Assembly: GCF_002902945.1 (NCBI RefSeq)
Contig: NZ_CP026101.1
Location: forward strand, 3,224,001 to 3,288,000
Reading direction: 5' to 3'
Length of the DNA stretch: 64,000 nt
DNA from: Paraburkholderia caribensis
Lineage (GTDB): Bacteria > Pseudomonadota > Gammaproteobacteria > Burkholderiales > Burkholderiaceae
Below the pieces are notes generated by a model. The model was given only the letters and a program-made list of their open reading frames with translations, ran no database searches and was not told the origin of the DNA. Position 1 is the stretch's first letter. Each line of letters begins with the position of its first letter. Positions 44,839-53,729 of the stretch are shown here, one piece after another. Position numbers and translations under genes: made by a program.

Positions 44839-46221
44839 TTAGTGGGGTTTGAACCGCACTCGTTCGGGCGGCTGCTTGAACTTGCCAAGCGGCGTCCAGA
44901 ACGGCATGCCGAGGAAAAACGCGAAATAGATCAGCGCGCAGATCTGCGCAATCAGCGTCGCTGCCGGAGACGGCGGCTTGGTTCCGAGGAACGCGAGCGT
45001 CAGGAAGGCCAGCACGAAGATCCCGTAAAACACCTTGTGGAAGAACGGCCGGTAGCGGATCGATTTCACCGGCGACCGGTCGAGCCACGGCAGGAAGAAC
45101 AGCGACACCACCGCGCTGCCCATCACCACGACGCCCCAGAACTTGGATTCCGTGAACGCCATCGCGAGGATTACCAGAACGGCGAGCACGGGCAGGCCGA
45201 GCTTCCACTTGCCGCGCGCCCGGATCAGCGCGAACAGCCCGAGCAGGCCGATCACGATCATCAGCACGATCTTGAACGGGTCGGTCGTGGCGCGCAGCAT
45301 CGCGTAGAACGCGGTGAAGTACCAGACAGGTGCGATTTCCGGCGGCGTTTGCAGCGGGTTCGCCGGGACAAAGTTGTTCGACTCGAGGAAATAGCCGCCC
45401 ATTTCCGGCGCGAAGAAGATGATCGCCGCGAACACCATCAGGAACACGCACACGCCCATGAAGTCGTGCACCGAGTAGTACGGGTGGAACGGAATGCCAT
45501 CCAGCGGAATGCCGTTCGCATCCTTCTTCGCCTTGATCTCGATGCCGTCCGGGTTGTTCGACCCCACTTCATGCAGCGCGACGATGTGCGCCACCACCAG
45601 CCCGAGCAGCACCAGCGGAATCGCGATCACATGGAACGCGAAGAAGCGGTTCAGCGTGACGTCGGACACGACGTAGTCGCCGCGAATCCACAGCGACAGG
45701 TCCGGGCCGATAAACGGAATTGCCGAGAACAGGTTGACGATGACCTGTGCGCCCCAGTACGACATCTGGCCCCACGGCAGCAGATAGCCGAAGAACGCTT
45801 CGGCCATCAGGCACAGGAAAATCGCGCAGCCGAAGATCCACACCAGTTCGCGTGGCTTGCGGTACGACCCATACAGCAGCCCGCGAAACATATGCAGATA
45901 CACGACCACGAAGAACATCGACGCGCCCGTGGAGTGCATATAGCGGATCAGCCAGCCCCACGGCACCTCGCGCATGATGTACTCGACCGATGCGAACGCG
46001 AGCAGCGAATCGGGCTTGTAGTTCATCGTCAGGAAGATGCCCGTGACGATCTGATTGACCAGCACCAGCAGCGCCAGCGAGCCGAAGAAGTACCAGAAGT
46101 TGAAGTTCTTCGGCGCGTAGTACTCGGAGACATGCGCTTTCCAGGTCGCCGTCATCGGAAAGCGGCGATCGATCCAGCCCGTGAGTCCCGTTGTTTCTAC
46201 CTCTTTTTCGGTCGTCGCCAT
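44839..46221 (-). CDS. petB: ubiquinol-cytochrome c reductase, cytochrome b
   Basis: The 460-residue membrane subunit carries hemes bL and bH through histidines in HSTGASMFFVVVYLHMFRG and RFFAFHVIAIPLVLLGLVVAH. About eight to ten membrane helices are visible. The Qo-site tetrapeptide reads PVWY (APVWYFTAFYAML) instead of the canonical PEWY. The start ATG overlaps the petA stop (TAATG). It is full-length, longer than mitochondrial cytochrome b (about 380 aa) because of C-terminal helices. Confidence 0.96.
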   Translation of the reverse strand: MATTEKEVETTGLTGWIDRRFPMTATWKAHVSEYYAPKNFNFWYFFGSLALLVLVNQIVTGIFLTMNYKPDSLLAFASVEYIMREVPWGWLIRYMHSTGASMFFVVVYLHMFRGLLYGSYRKPRELVWIFGCAIFLCLMAEAFFGYLLPWGQMSYWGAQVIVNLFSAIPFIGPDLSLWIRGDYVVSDVTLNRFFAFHVIAIPLVLLGLVVAHIVALHEVGSNNPDGIEIKAKKDANGIPLDGIPFHPYYSVHDFMGVCVFLMVFAAIIFFAPEMGGYFLESNNFVPANPLQTPPEIAPVWYFTAFYAMLRATTDPFKIVLMIVIGLLGLFALIRARGKWKLGLPVLAVLVILAMAFTESKFWGVVVMGSAVVSLFFLPWLDRSPVKSIRYRPFFHKVFYGIFVLAFLTLAFLGTKPPSPAATLIAQICALIYFAFFLGMPFWTPLGKFKQPPERVRFKPH

Positions 46222-46838
46222 TACGCTTCTCCTTTCTCGTCCTTGCCGATCACGAGCGTGTTGCCGGTGATCATGTAAGGCGGGATGTCGAGGTTTTGCG
46301 GCGCAGGTTTGTTCTTGAAGACGCGGCCGGCCATGTCGTAGGTCGAGCCGTGGCAGGGACAGAGAAAACCGCCCGGCCAGTCATCGGGAAGATTGGGCTG
46401 CGCGCCTTCCTGAAAGCGTGGAGTCGGCGTGCAGCCCAGATGAGTGCACACCGCGACAGCAACGAAAAGATTCTTGTGCTCGGGACGCGAGCGAAACTCG
46501 TTCTTGGTGTAGTCCGGCTCCGGCATCGAAAACGGGTTCTTGCTTTCCGGATCGGCGACTTCCTTGTCGGCCTTCTGGACGTCGGCCAACTGCTTGTCGG
46601 TGCGATTGATGATCCAGACGGGCTTGCCTCGCCATGCGACCGTCATCATGTCGCCGGGCTTGAGGTTGGAGATATCGACTTCGACGGGGGCTCCCGCCGC
46701 TTTGGCTTTTTCGGATGGTGCAAACGAACTAACAAAGGGTACGACGGTGGCGACTCCTCCGATGCCACCTGCTACGGTCGTCGCAATCAGCCAGGAACGG
46801 CGGCCGCCATCGACGCGTTCATCTTCCTTGTCTCGCAT
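46221..46838 (-). CDS. petA: ubiquinol-cytochrome c reductase, Rieske iron-sulfur subunit
   Basis: The 205-residue subunit holds the [2Fe-2S] cluster in CTHLGC and CPCHGS (about residues 130-160). The N-terminus RRSWLIATTVAGGIGGVATVVPFVSSF is a Tat-type uncleaved anchor; the twin arginine fits export by the tatABC genes 3-4 kb away. The start MRDKEDERVDGG is chosen from family knowledge; an ATG at 46916 would add 26 residues without a ribosome-binding site. First gene of petABC. Confidence 0.94.
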   Translation of the reverse strand: MRDKEDERVDGGRRSWLIATTVAGGIGGVATVVPFVSSFAPSEKAKAAGAPVEVDISNLKPGDMMTVAWRGKPVWIINRTDKQLADVQKADKEVADPESKNPFSMPEPDYTKNEFRSRPEHKNLFVAVAVCTHLGCTPTPRFQEGAQPNLPDDWPGGFLCPCHGSTYDMAGRVFKNKPAPQNLDIPPYMITGNTLVIGKDEKGEA

Positions 46839-47057
46839 CACACGCCCCACTTCTGAGTTGGATTTTTCCTTCACGTCGGGTCTACCGCCGCTAGTTTGCT
46901 CGAATGGAGTCGGCATTTACAAGGGCCGATTGCCAAAAACCGTGCGAAGTCATTGATAAATCAGGGTTTCCCCGCACGGATCGCAAACATTTTCACGGCT
47001 TTTATTAAGCATTTCCTCCGTTTTTCAATCCTTTTCTGCGCCTAATCCGGCCAGCAT

Positions 47058-47804
47058 TCAAACTGGATTATGAATATCGATAAAAAGGTGTTCGAGCTCG
47101 AACTGCTCGGACAGATGCGCGCCCAGCGCCTGCACGCCGTAGCGCTCGGTCGCGTGATGACCGGCCGAGATGAACGCTACACCGCTTTCCGCCGCCGTGT
47201 GCACGGTCGGCTCGGAGATTTCCCCCGTCAGATAGACGTCCGCGCCGGCGTCGATCGCCGCGTCGAAATAGCCCTGTGCCGCGCCCGTGCACCACGCGAC
47301 GCGGCGCAAGCTCTTGTCCGGGTCGCCGAATACGAGCGGCGTGCGGCCGAGGGTCTGCTCGACCTCTGCAGTGAAATGCGCGAGCGTGATCGGCATCGGC
47401 AACGTGCTCATCCAGCCGATGTCGTTGTCGCCGAAACGGCCGTCGGCGATCAGACCGAACTTCGCGCCGAGCTGCGCGTTGTTGCCGTACAGCGGATGAT
47501 CGTCCAGCGGCAGATGAAAAGCGAACAGATTCAGGTCGTTCGCGAGCAGCGCCTTGAGCCGCTGATATTTGCGGCCGGTGATCTGCGGCGCCTCGTTGCG
47601 CCAGAAGTAGCCGTGATGGACCAGCACGGCGTCCGCGCCCCACTCCAGCGCGGCCTCCAGAAAGGCCAGCGACGCGGTCACGCCCGTCGCGATTTTCTCG
47701 ACCTTGCGCCGCCCTTCGACCTGCAGACCATTGGGGCAATAGTCCTTGAACCGCGAAGTTTCAAGGAGATTGTTCAAGTACAATTCGAGTTCGATCCGAT
47801 CCAT
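47058..47804 (-). CDS. Nif3-like dinuclear metal centre protein
   Basis: The 248-residue protein belongs to the Nif3/YbgI family, hexamers with a two-metal site of unclear activity. Metal ligands are expected in LVHHGYFWRNEAP (His pair, about residues 63-70), LPLDDHPLYGNNAQLG and the C-terminal ISAGHHATERYGVQALGAHL. Length matches E. coli YbgI (247 aa). GAGGG lies before the ATG. It is divergent from the degS-like gene with only 20 bp between start codons. Confidence 0.92.
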   Translation of the reverse strand: MDRIELELYLNNLLETSRFKDYCPNGLQVEGRRKVEKIATGVTASLAFLEAALEWGADAVLVHHGYFWRNEAPQITGRKYQRLKALLANDLNLFAFHLPLDDHPLYGNNAQLGAKFGLIADGRFGDNDIGWMSTLPMPITLAHFTAEVEQTLGRTPLVFGDPDKSLRRVAWCTGAAQGYFDAAIDAGADVYLTGEISEPTVHTAAESGVAFISAGHHATERYGVQALGAHLSEQFELEHLFIDIHNPV

Positions 47805-47824
47805 ATCACCCTCTAATTTTTCAG

Positions 47825-49033
47825 ATGCTCAGACGCTTTTGGCTGTTCTTCGCCCAGGCGGTGACCGTGCTGCTGGCGCTGATGTTCATCATTGCGACCC
47901 TCAAACCGCAATGGCTGCAGCGTCAAGGGCAGTTCGGCAAGCAACTGGCCGAGCCGATCGTCGCGCTCCGAGAAGTGGCACCCGGGATCGGCAGCGGGGG
48001 CAATGTCCAGAATTCCTACGCGGACGCGGCGCAAAAGGCGATGCCTGCCGTCGTCAACGTGTTCTCCAGCAAGGACGGCTCGCTTCCGCCCGACCCGCGC
48101 GCCAAAGATCCGCTGTTCCGCTACTTCTTCGGCGACAAGAACAAAAAGCAGCAAGAGCAACCCGCAGCCAATCTCGGCTCGGGCGTTATCGTGAGTTCGG
48201 AAGGTTACATTCTAACGAACCAGCACGTCGTGGACGGCGCCGATCAGATCGAAATCGCGCTCGCCGACGGACGCACGACGAACGCGAAGGTGATCGGCGT
48301 CGATCCCGAGACCGATCTTGCCGTGCTGAAGGTCAACATGACCAACCTTCCCACCATCACGCTCGGCCGCATGGACCAGACGCGCGTCGGCGATGTGGTG
48401 CTCGCGATCGGCAATCCGTTCGGCGTCGGGCAGACGGTGACGATGGGCATCGTCAGCGCGCTCGGCCGCAATCACCTCGGCATCAATACATTCGAAAACT
48501 TCATCCAGACCGACGCGCCGATCAATCCCGGCAACTCGGGTGGCGCGCTCGTCGACGTGAACGGTAACCTGCTCGGCATCAACACGGCGATCTACTCGCG
48601 CTCGGGCGGCTCGCTCGGCATCGGTTTCGCGATTCCCGTTTCAACGGCGCGCAGCGTGCTCGAAAGCATCATCACGACGGGCACCGTGACGCGCGGCTGG
48701 ATCGGCGTCGAGCCGCAGGACGTGACGCCGGAGATCGCGGAATCGTTCGGGCTCGATCAGAAGTCGGGCGCGATCGTCGCGGGCGTACTCAAGGGCGGCC
48801 CCGCCGACAAGGCAGGCATCAAGCCCGGCGACATTCTGGTGTCGGTCAACGGCCAGGACATCACCGACACCACGCGTCTCCTGAACGTAATCGCGCAGAT
48901 CAAGCCCGGCACCGACGCGAAGGTGCATCTGGTGCGCAAGAACAAGGAAATGGATCTGAACGTGATGATCGGCAAGCGCCCGCCGCCGCCGAAGCAGCCT
49001 TCGGACGAAGGCGATGACGACGATGGCGGTTGA
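47825..49033 (+). CDS. DegS/DegQ-type periplasmic serine protease (Do family)
   Basis: The 402-residue protease has an N-terminal membrane anchor (FWLFFAQAVTVLLALMFIIATL) and a trypsin-like domain. The triad is His in LTNQHVVDGAD, Asp in DPETDLAVLKV and Ser in NPGNSGGALVD. A single PDZ domain follows (GWIGVEPQDVTPEIAESFG to about 375). One anchor plus one PDZ is the DegS plan, so a role in sigma-E-type signalling is plausible. The C-terminus is very acidic (DEGDDDDGG). No clear ribosome-binding site precedes the ATG. Confidence 0.92.
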   Translation: MLRRFWLFFAQAVTVLLALMFIIATLKPQWLQRQGQFGKQLAEPIVALREVAPGIGSGGNVQNSYADAAQKAMPAVVNVFSSKDGSLPPDPRAKDPLFRYFFGDKNKKQQEQPAANLGSGVIVSSEGYILTNQHVVDGADQIEIALADGRTTNAKVIGVDPETDLAVLKVNMTNLPTITLGRMDQTRVGDVVLAIGNPFGVGQTVTMGIVSALGRNHLGINTFENFIQTDAPINPGNSGGALVDVNGNLLGINTAIYSRSGGSLGIGFAIPVSTARSVLESIITTGTVTRGWIGVEPQDVTPEIAESFGLDQKSGAIVAGVLKGGPADKAGIKPGDILVSVNGQDITDTTRLLNVIAQIKPGTDAKVHLVRKNKEMDLNVMIGKRPPPPKQPSDEGDDDDGG

Positions 49034-49080
49034 GCGATCAATCGGTCGGCCGCTCAGTTAGCGAATTAGCGAAGTCAAAC

Positions 49081-49117
49081 AAAAAGGGCAGTCTCCAACG
49101 GAGCACTGCCCTTTTTG
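49081..49117. terminator. bidirectional terminator between degS-like gene and tatC
   Basis: A 12-bp stem (49081-49092 with 49105-49116), with a further inner CTCC/GGAG helix, has A and T runs on its two sides. The flanking genes converge here. Confidence 0.88.
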
Positions 49118-49151
49118 CTGTCGGGCGCGGCCCGAGCGGCACGAGGTTCGC

Positions 49152-49931
49152 TCAGCTTGCCGCCCCGCCCTCGTTTTCAGCCGTGGCAACCGGCTTGCTG
49201 ACGAAGAGCCGCGCCGCGATGATGCCCGCTTCGTACAGCACGATCAGCGGGATCGCGAGAATGAGCTGCGAGAACACGTCGGGCGGCGTCACCACGGCCG
49301 AGATCACGAACGCGCCGACGATCACATACGGCCGGATCTCCTTGAGCTTCTTGATCGTCAGCACGTTCATGCGTACGAGCAGCACGACGACGATCGGCAC
49401 TTCGAACGTCACGCCGAAGGCGAGGAACATCGTCAGCACGAAACTCAGGTAATTGTCGATATCGGTGGTCATCTCCGCGCCAAGCGGCGCGTTGTAGTGC
49501 GCCATCACGCGGAAAATAGTCGGAAACACGACGAAATACGCGAACGCCATCCCGCACAGAAACAGCGTATAGCTGCTGCCGACCAGCGGACCGACCAGCT
49601 TCTTCTCGTGCTGGTACAAACCCGGCGCGACGAACGCCCAGATCTGATACAGCACGATTGGCAGCGCGATCACGAAGGCGACCAGCATCGTCACTTTCAT
49701 CGGCACGAAGAACGAGCCGGTGACGTCGGTGACGATCATCTTGCCGTCCTTCGGCAGATTGTTCATCAGCGGACGCGCGAGCAGCCGGAAGATGTCGGGC
49801 GCCCAGTAGACGAGCCCGACGAACACGACAATCACCGAAATGCCCGCGCGGATGATGCGGTCGCGCAGTTCGACGAGATGCGAGATGAAGGTCTCTTCAG
49901 TGCCTTCGTTCTGGTTTTGGGGGTCGCTCAC
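49152..49931 (-). CDS. tatC: Sec-independent protein translocase subunit TatC
   Basis: The 259-residue six-helix protein recognises twin-arginine signal peptides together with TatB. The conserved N-terminal FISHLVELRDRIIRA and the loop after helix 2 (DVTGSFFVPMKVTMLVAFVIALPIVLYQIWAFVAPGLYQHEKK) are clear. The start codon is GTG with GAGGG upstream. It is the last gene of tatABC, 42 bp after tatB. Confidence 0.97.
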   Translation of the reverse strand: MSDPQNQNEGTEETFISHLVELRDRIIRAGISVIVVFVGLVYWAPDIFRLLARPLMNNLPKDGKMIVTDVTGSFFVPMKVTMLVAFVIALPIVLYQIWAFVAPGLYQHEKKLVGPLVGSSYTLFLCGMAFAYFVVFPTIFRVMAHYNAPLGAEMTTDIDNYLSFVLTMFLAFGVTFEVPIVVVLLVRMNVLTIKKLKEIRPYVIVGAFVISAVVTPPDVFSQLILAIPLIVLYEAGIIAARLFVSKPVATAENEGGAAS

Positions 49932-49973
49932 GCCGGCCCTCGGTAAGAGATTGATGCGCGGGACATCGGACGA

Positions 49974-50522
49974 TCAGAAAAAACGTGTCGGCCGACGCAG
50001 GCTGACGGGCGTATGGCGTGCGACGCGCGCGGCGCCCGACTGTACACGCGTACGCCGCAACGTCGCGCGTTTGTACCAGTTCGGCGTGGCCGCCTGCTTC
50101 ACGCGCCAGTTTTTGCGTTTGGAAGCGGCGGCGTCGGTGCTGCGCCACGACGTCCCGCCCGTTGATGTAGCGGAACCGTCGGTCGCGCTCATCAGGCTGT
50201 CGGTCGCGCCGCCCGCAATACTCGGCGACACCGACGTGCCCTGCGTCCACGCTTCGTTCAGTTCCGTCTCGTGCTTGCGCATGTTGTCGTGAATCGTGCT
50301 TTCGACGTTATGCGCCGCCGATTCGAACTCGGTCTTCATGCGACGCAATTCGTCGAGTTCGATCTCACGCGTGACTTCGGCCTTCACGTCGTTGATATAG
50401 CGCTGCGCGCGGCCGAACAGCGCGCCCGCCGTGCGAGCCACGCGCGGCAGGCGTTCGGGGCCGAGCACGACCAGCGCGACCACGCCGATCAACGCCATCT
50501 TGGTTAAACCGAGGTCCAGCAT
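49974..50522 (-). CDS. tatB: Sec-independent protein translocase subunit TatB
   Basis: The 182-residue subunit has one N-terminal membrane helix with the conserved FxxE-like pattern (MLDLGLTKMALIGVVALVVLGPERLPRVARTAG). An amphipathic helix follows, then a long polar C-terminal region rich in Ser, Thr and Arg. The C-terminal part is poorly conserved, as usual. It lies between tatA and tatC. Confidence 0.93.
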   Translation of the reverse strand: MLDLGLTKMALIGVVALVVLGPERLPRVARTAGALFGRAQRYINDVKAEVTREIELDELRRMKTEFESAAHNVESTIHDNMRKHETELNEAWTQGTSVSPSIAGGATDSLMSATDGSATSTGGTSWRSTDAAASKRKNWRVKQAATPNWYKRATLRRTRVQSGAARVARHTPVSLRRPTRFF

Positions 50523-50577
50523 GGATAGGGCTTCCCGTCAGTGCGCGCGTGTCAGCGCAAGCTCGGCTGGCGCCGGA

Positions 50578-50814
50578 TTAGCGGGAATCGCCGGAATGCG
50601 GCGCCTTTTCCTTTGCGTCGACATCGACGGTGTTGGTGCGCGAAAGCTGGTCGCGCTGCTGGCCTTCAGGCGTTTCGCCGTCCTTCATGCCTTCCTTGAA
50701 GCCCTTCACCGCGCCGCCCAGATCAGTGCCGATATTGCGCAGCTTCTTCGTGCCGAACACCAGTGCGACGATCAGCAGAACGATCAGCCAATGCCAAATA
50801 CTCAACGAACCCAT
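50578..50814 (-). CDS. tatA: Sec-independent protein translocase subunit TatA
   Basis: The 78-residue pore-forming subunit has a membrane helix (SIWHWLIVLLIVALVFGTKKLRNIG) with the FGxKKLR hinge. An amphipathic helix GGAVKGFKEGMKDGE and a charged tail follow. AAGGAG before MGSLSIWHW fixes the start; an upstream start would add 7 residues. First gene of tatABC. Confidence 0.95.
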   Translation of the reverse strand: MGSLSIWHWLIVLLIVALVFGTKKLRNIGTDLGGAVKGFKEGMKDGETPEGQQRDQLSRTNTVDVDAKEKAPHSGDSR

Positions 50815-51116
50815 GAAAATCTCCTTAACCCCCACCGTCGTGCCTGGCGACGGCGACTATGCGCCTTGCGGCTGAATCGAAGCGCGCCACAAGAACGCAC
50901 CCCGTGTGCAAAACTACCGCCGACGCCGCCTTATTGCGTCAGCGCCCTCGGTCCCATTATGAACATGTCTGCGAGTCGCTGTCGTTACATCCCTACATTA
51001 AATAACGACGTCGCGATGCCCGGCCCGCCATTGTGCGTAGTCAAAAAGCGGATGCGGCGAATCTTTGTCGCTCGTTTCTCACCGAACGTCCGCCAACGCG
51101 CCCGTTTGACCCGCCC
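50815..51116. other. 302-bp intergenic region upstream of tatA
   Basis: The region between the HIT gene and tatA on the minus strand holds no credible open frame. It should contain the tat promoter, but I cannot pick a convincing -35/-10 pair. The stretch near 50990-51010 (ACATTAAATAACG) is locally A/T-rich. Confidence 0.45.
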
Positions 51117-51482
51117 TCAGCCCATTCTCAACCACGGGCGCGGTCCCGCCAGCAGATGCGCGTGCAGGTGATAGACCTCCTGCCCACCGCCAGGCCCCGT
51201 ATTGATGACCGTGCGGAAACCGGTCTGCCCACCTTTGTACGCGACGCCCAGCTGATCGGCGAGACGTGCAACCAATATGAGCATTTTACCAAGCAGGGCT
51301 GAATCGCTCTCGGTACAGTTCGAGAGCGTCTCGATGTGCTTGCGCGGTATCACGAGCACATGCGTTTCGGCCGCCGGACGGATGTCGCGGAACGCGACGA
51401 ACTCGTCGTCTTCGTGGACTTTCGTCGACGGGATCTCGCCCGCGGCGATCTTGCAGAACAGGCAATTGGGATCGTGGCTCAT
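51117..51482 (-). CDS. histidine triad (HIT) family nucleotide-binding protein
   Basis: The 121-residue protein is of the HinT type, which hydrolyses purine nucleoside phosphoramidates. The triad HLHAHLLAG is near the C-terminus. An N-terminal CLFCKIAAGEIPSTKVHEDD has paired cysteines that may bind zinc. A conserved VIPRKHIETL lies in the middle. It follows the DUF4870-like gene at the distal end of the his cluster. Confidence 0.93.
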   Translation of the reverse strand: MSHDPNCLFCKIAAGEIPSTKVHEDDEFVAFRDIRPAAETHVLVIPRKHIETLSNCTESDSALLGKMLILVARLADQLGVAYKGGQTGFRTVINTGPGGGQEVYHLHAHLLAGPRPWLRMG

Positions 51483-51512
51483 GGTCTAGGTGGACAGCGA
51501 ACGCGGTGCTGC

Positions 51513-51908
51513 TCAGAACCAGCCGCGTGGATTCGTCAGCGGCTTGTTGTCGTACAGATACAGCCAGCCTTTGATGATACGGTACAAGGTCCATATCGCG
51601 ACAGCCCACAGAATAGGCACGCCGATCAGCACGATGAACAGCGCAACGCCGATCAGATGCCCGATCAGTCCCATCCAGAACGTGCGGATCTGCCAGTCGA
51701 AATGCGCTTCGTATGGCGTGCCAATGGTCTCAGGCCGCTTGATGTAGTTGATGATGATCGCGACCAGCACCGAGATGCCGCCCGTCAGCCAGTACACGGC
51801 ATAGAGCGCGTAGATGATGTGCGTCAGCGTGCGCAGGCTGCGCTGCCGGTCGATTTCGACTGCGCTCTGATACGACGGTGGCGGATAACCGCCGTGCGAC
51901 TGTTCCAT
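51513..51908 (-). CDS. small membrane protein, DUF4870-like
   Basis: The 131-residue protein has a polar N-terminus with proline-rich GGYPPPSY. Three hydrophobic segments follow, about residues 31-54, 75-93 and 94-113 (the last ending IWTLYRIIKGWLYLYDNKP). AGGAGG lies 10 nt before the ATG. Similarity to DUF4870 membrane proteins is by pattern only. Function unknown. It lies between hisE and the HIT gene. Confidence 0.65.
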   Translation of the reverse strand: MEQSHGGYPPPSYQSAVEIDRQRSLRTLTHIIYALYAVYWLTGGISVLVAIIINYIKRPETIGTPYEAHFDWQIRTFWMGLIGHLIGVALFIVLIGVPILWAVAIWTLYRIIKGWLYLYDNKPLTNPRGWF

Positions 51909-52028
51909 GCTTGCGTCCTCCTGGAGCGTGCGAATGGATACTGTTGCTGTGCCGGTGCTGCGTGTCTCGTCTCTTCGCCGTGTTTCGCCGCGCGTGCATC
52001 TGCGCGCGCGGTCATGTCCTGCGCGTGC

Positions 52029-52403
52029 TCAGTCGCCGTTCTGCTCGCGCTCGCGGCTCTTGCGCAATGCTTTTTCTTCGATGCCCGACAGCCCTTCGCG
52101 GCGTTCCAGTTCGGCCAGAACGTCGGCGGGATTCAGGTCGAAGTGCGACAGCATCACGAGGCAATGAAACCACAGATCGGCCACTTCGCCGACCAGCGCC
52201 TTGCGCTCCGCACCGAGGCGCACGTCCTTCGCGGCCAGCACGACTTCCGTGGCTTCCTCGCCGATCTTCTTCAGCACCGCGTCGTCGCCCTTATGGAACA
52301 GGCGCGACACGTACGAAGCGTCAGGATCGCCGCCCTTGCGGCTGTCGATAACGGCAGCGAGACGCCGAAGCGTATCGTTCGTCGATTGCGAGTTTTGCGT
52401 CAT
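52029..52403 (-). CDS. hisE: phosphoribosyl-ATP diphosphatase
   Basis: The 124-residue all-alpha MazG-like pyrophosphatase converts PR-ATP to PR-AMP in histidine synthesis. The metal-binding helices are KIGEEATEVVLAAKD and LVGEVADLWFHCLVML. Its ATG overlaps the hisI stop by 4 nt. HisI and HisE are separate proteins here, not the fused enterobacterial HisIE. The longer open frame upstream is spurious. Confidence 0.96.
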   Translation of the reverse strand: MTQNSQSTNDTLRRLAAVIDSRKGGDPDASYVSRLFHKGDDAVLKKIGEEATEVVLAAKDVRLGAERKALVGEVADLWFHCLVMLSHFDLNPADVLAELERREGLSGIEEKALRKSREREQNGD

Positions 52404-52807
52404 TTGTAGATGTGTTCGGGGTCTTTCAGCACGGGATCGACGGCAACCCAGTTGCCGGCATCGACCGAGCCTTCGAATTTCTGGAAAAAGCACGAATGCC
52501 GGCCCGTGTGGCAGGCGATGCCCGACACCTGCTCGACCTTCAGCAGCACGACGTCTTCGTCGCAATCGAGCCGCACCTCATGCACATGCTGCACATGGCC
52601 CGACTCTTCGCCCTTGAACCACAGGCGCTGGCGCGAGCGGGAAAAATAGACCGCGCGCCCCGTTTCGATCGTCTTCGACAGCGCTTCGCGGTTCATCCAC
52701 GCGAACATCAGCACGTCGTTAGTCGACGCTTCCTGCGCGATCACGGGCACGAGGCCGTTCGCGTCCCACTTCACCTTGTCGAGCCAGCCGACTTCAGACG
52801 GATTCAC
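52400..52807 (-). CDS. hisI: phosphoribosyl-AMP cyclohydrolase
   Basis: The 135-residue zinc enzyme opens the adenine ring of PR-AMP. Characteristic blocks are VLMFAWMNREALSKTIETGRAVYFSRSRQRLWFKGEESGH, the metal-binding DCDED and the zinc cysteines in VSGIACHTGRHSCFF. It starts one base upstream of the end of hisF and is coupled to hisE by an ATGA overlap. Confidence 0.97.
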   Translation of the reverse strand: MNPSEVGWLDKVKWDANGLVPVIAQEASTNDVLMFAWMNREALSKTIETGRAVYFSRSRQRLWFKGEESGHVQHVHEVRLDCDEDVVLLKVEQVSGIACHTGRHSCFFQKFEGSVDAGNWVAVDPVLKDPEHIYK

Positions 52808-52808
52808 G

Positions 52809-53582
52809 TTACAACCTCACCGAAATGCCCTGATCGGCCATGAAGTGCTTGCACTCGCCAACCGTGTGCTCGCCATAGTGGAAGATGCTCGCGGCGAGCA
52901 CAGCGTCCGCGCGGCCTTCCTTGATGCCGTCGGCCAGATGCTGCAACGAACCGACGCCGCCCGACGCGATGACGGGAATGGACACCGCGTCCGACACGGC
53001 GCGCGTCAGCGCGATGTCGAAGCCGCTTTTCGTGCCGTCGCGGTCCATGCTGGTCAGCAGGATTTCGCCCGCGCCGAGTTCGGCCATCTTGCGCGCCCAT
53101 TGGACGGCGTCGAGGCCCGTGTTCTTGCGCCCGCCGTGCGTGAAGACTTCCCAGCGAGGCGCTTCGCCGTCGGCCGACACGCGCTTCGCGTCGATCGCGA
53201 CGACGATGCACTGCGAACCGTATTTGTCGGTCGAATCGCGCACGAGCTGCGGATTCGCCACTGCCGACGAATTCATGCTGACCTTGTCCGCGCCCGCGTT
53301 CAGCAACCGCCGCACGTCTTCGACGGCGCGCACGCCGCCGCCGACCGTCAGCGGAATGAACACCTGCGAAGCCACGGCTTCGATGATCGGGAGGATCAGG
53401 TCGCGCTGGTCCGACGTAGCGGTGATATCGAGGAACGTGAGTTCGTCCGCGCCCTGCTCGTCGTAGCGGCGCGCGATTTCGACAGGGTCACCCGCGTCGC
53501 GCAATTCGACGAAGTTGACGCCCTTGACCACGCGGCCAGCCGTGACGTCCAGACAGGGAATAATGCGTTTAGCTAAAGCCAT
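52809..53582 (-). CDS. hisF: imidazole glycerol phosphate synthase, cyclase subunit
   Basis: The 257-residue TIM barrel joins with HisH to make imidazole glycerol phosphate and AICAR. The N-terminal MALAKRIIPCLDVTAGRVVKG contains the catalytic Asp, and the second Asp is in LLTSMDRDGTKSGFD. Duplicated phosphate-binding motifs are present (VGGGVRAVEDV, ASGGVGSLQHL). The start matches the family length exactly; an upstream frame adds 7 residues. Confidence 0.98.
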   Translation of the reverse strand: MALAKRIIPCLDVTAGRVVKGVNFVELRDAGDPVEIARRYDEQGADELTFLDITATSDQRDLILPIIEAVASQVFIPLTVGGGVRAVEDVRRLLNAGADKVSMNSSAVANPQLVRDSTDKYGSQCIVVAIDAKRVSADGEAPRWEVFTHGGRKNTGLDAVQWARKMAELGAGEILLTSMDRDGTKSGFDIALTRAVSDAVSIPVIASGGVGSLQHLADGIKEGRADAVLAASIFHYGEHTVGECKHFMADQGISVRL

Positions 53583-53729
53583 GATCTTGCTATTTTCTGC
53601 CAATACCGCTGGTGAGGCCGTTCGCCCATGCGTGAATTGCAGGAGAACGGCGCAAGGCCGGCATGCCGGACGCTCCGCGCGCCTGTGAACGATGCTTCAG
53701 GCGCGCGCGATGCGCGGAAAACCCGACGC

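Noticed and set aside
46839..47057. Promoter of the pet operon with TTGAAA and an A/T-rich -10
   Set aside because: On the minus strand a TTGAAA is followed by AATAAA-type sequence at workable spacing, but the -10 match is poor, so I did not list it.
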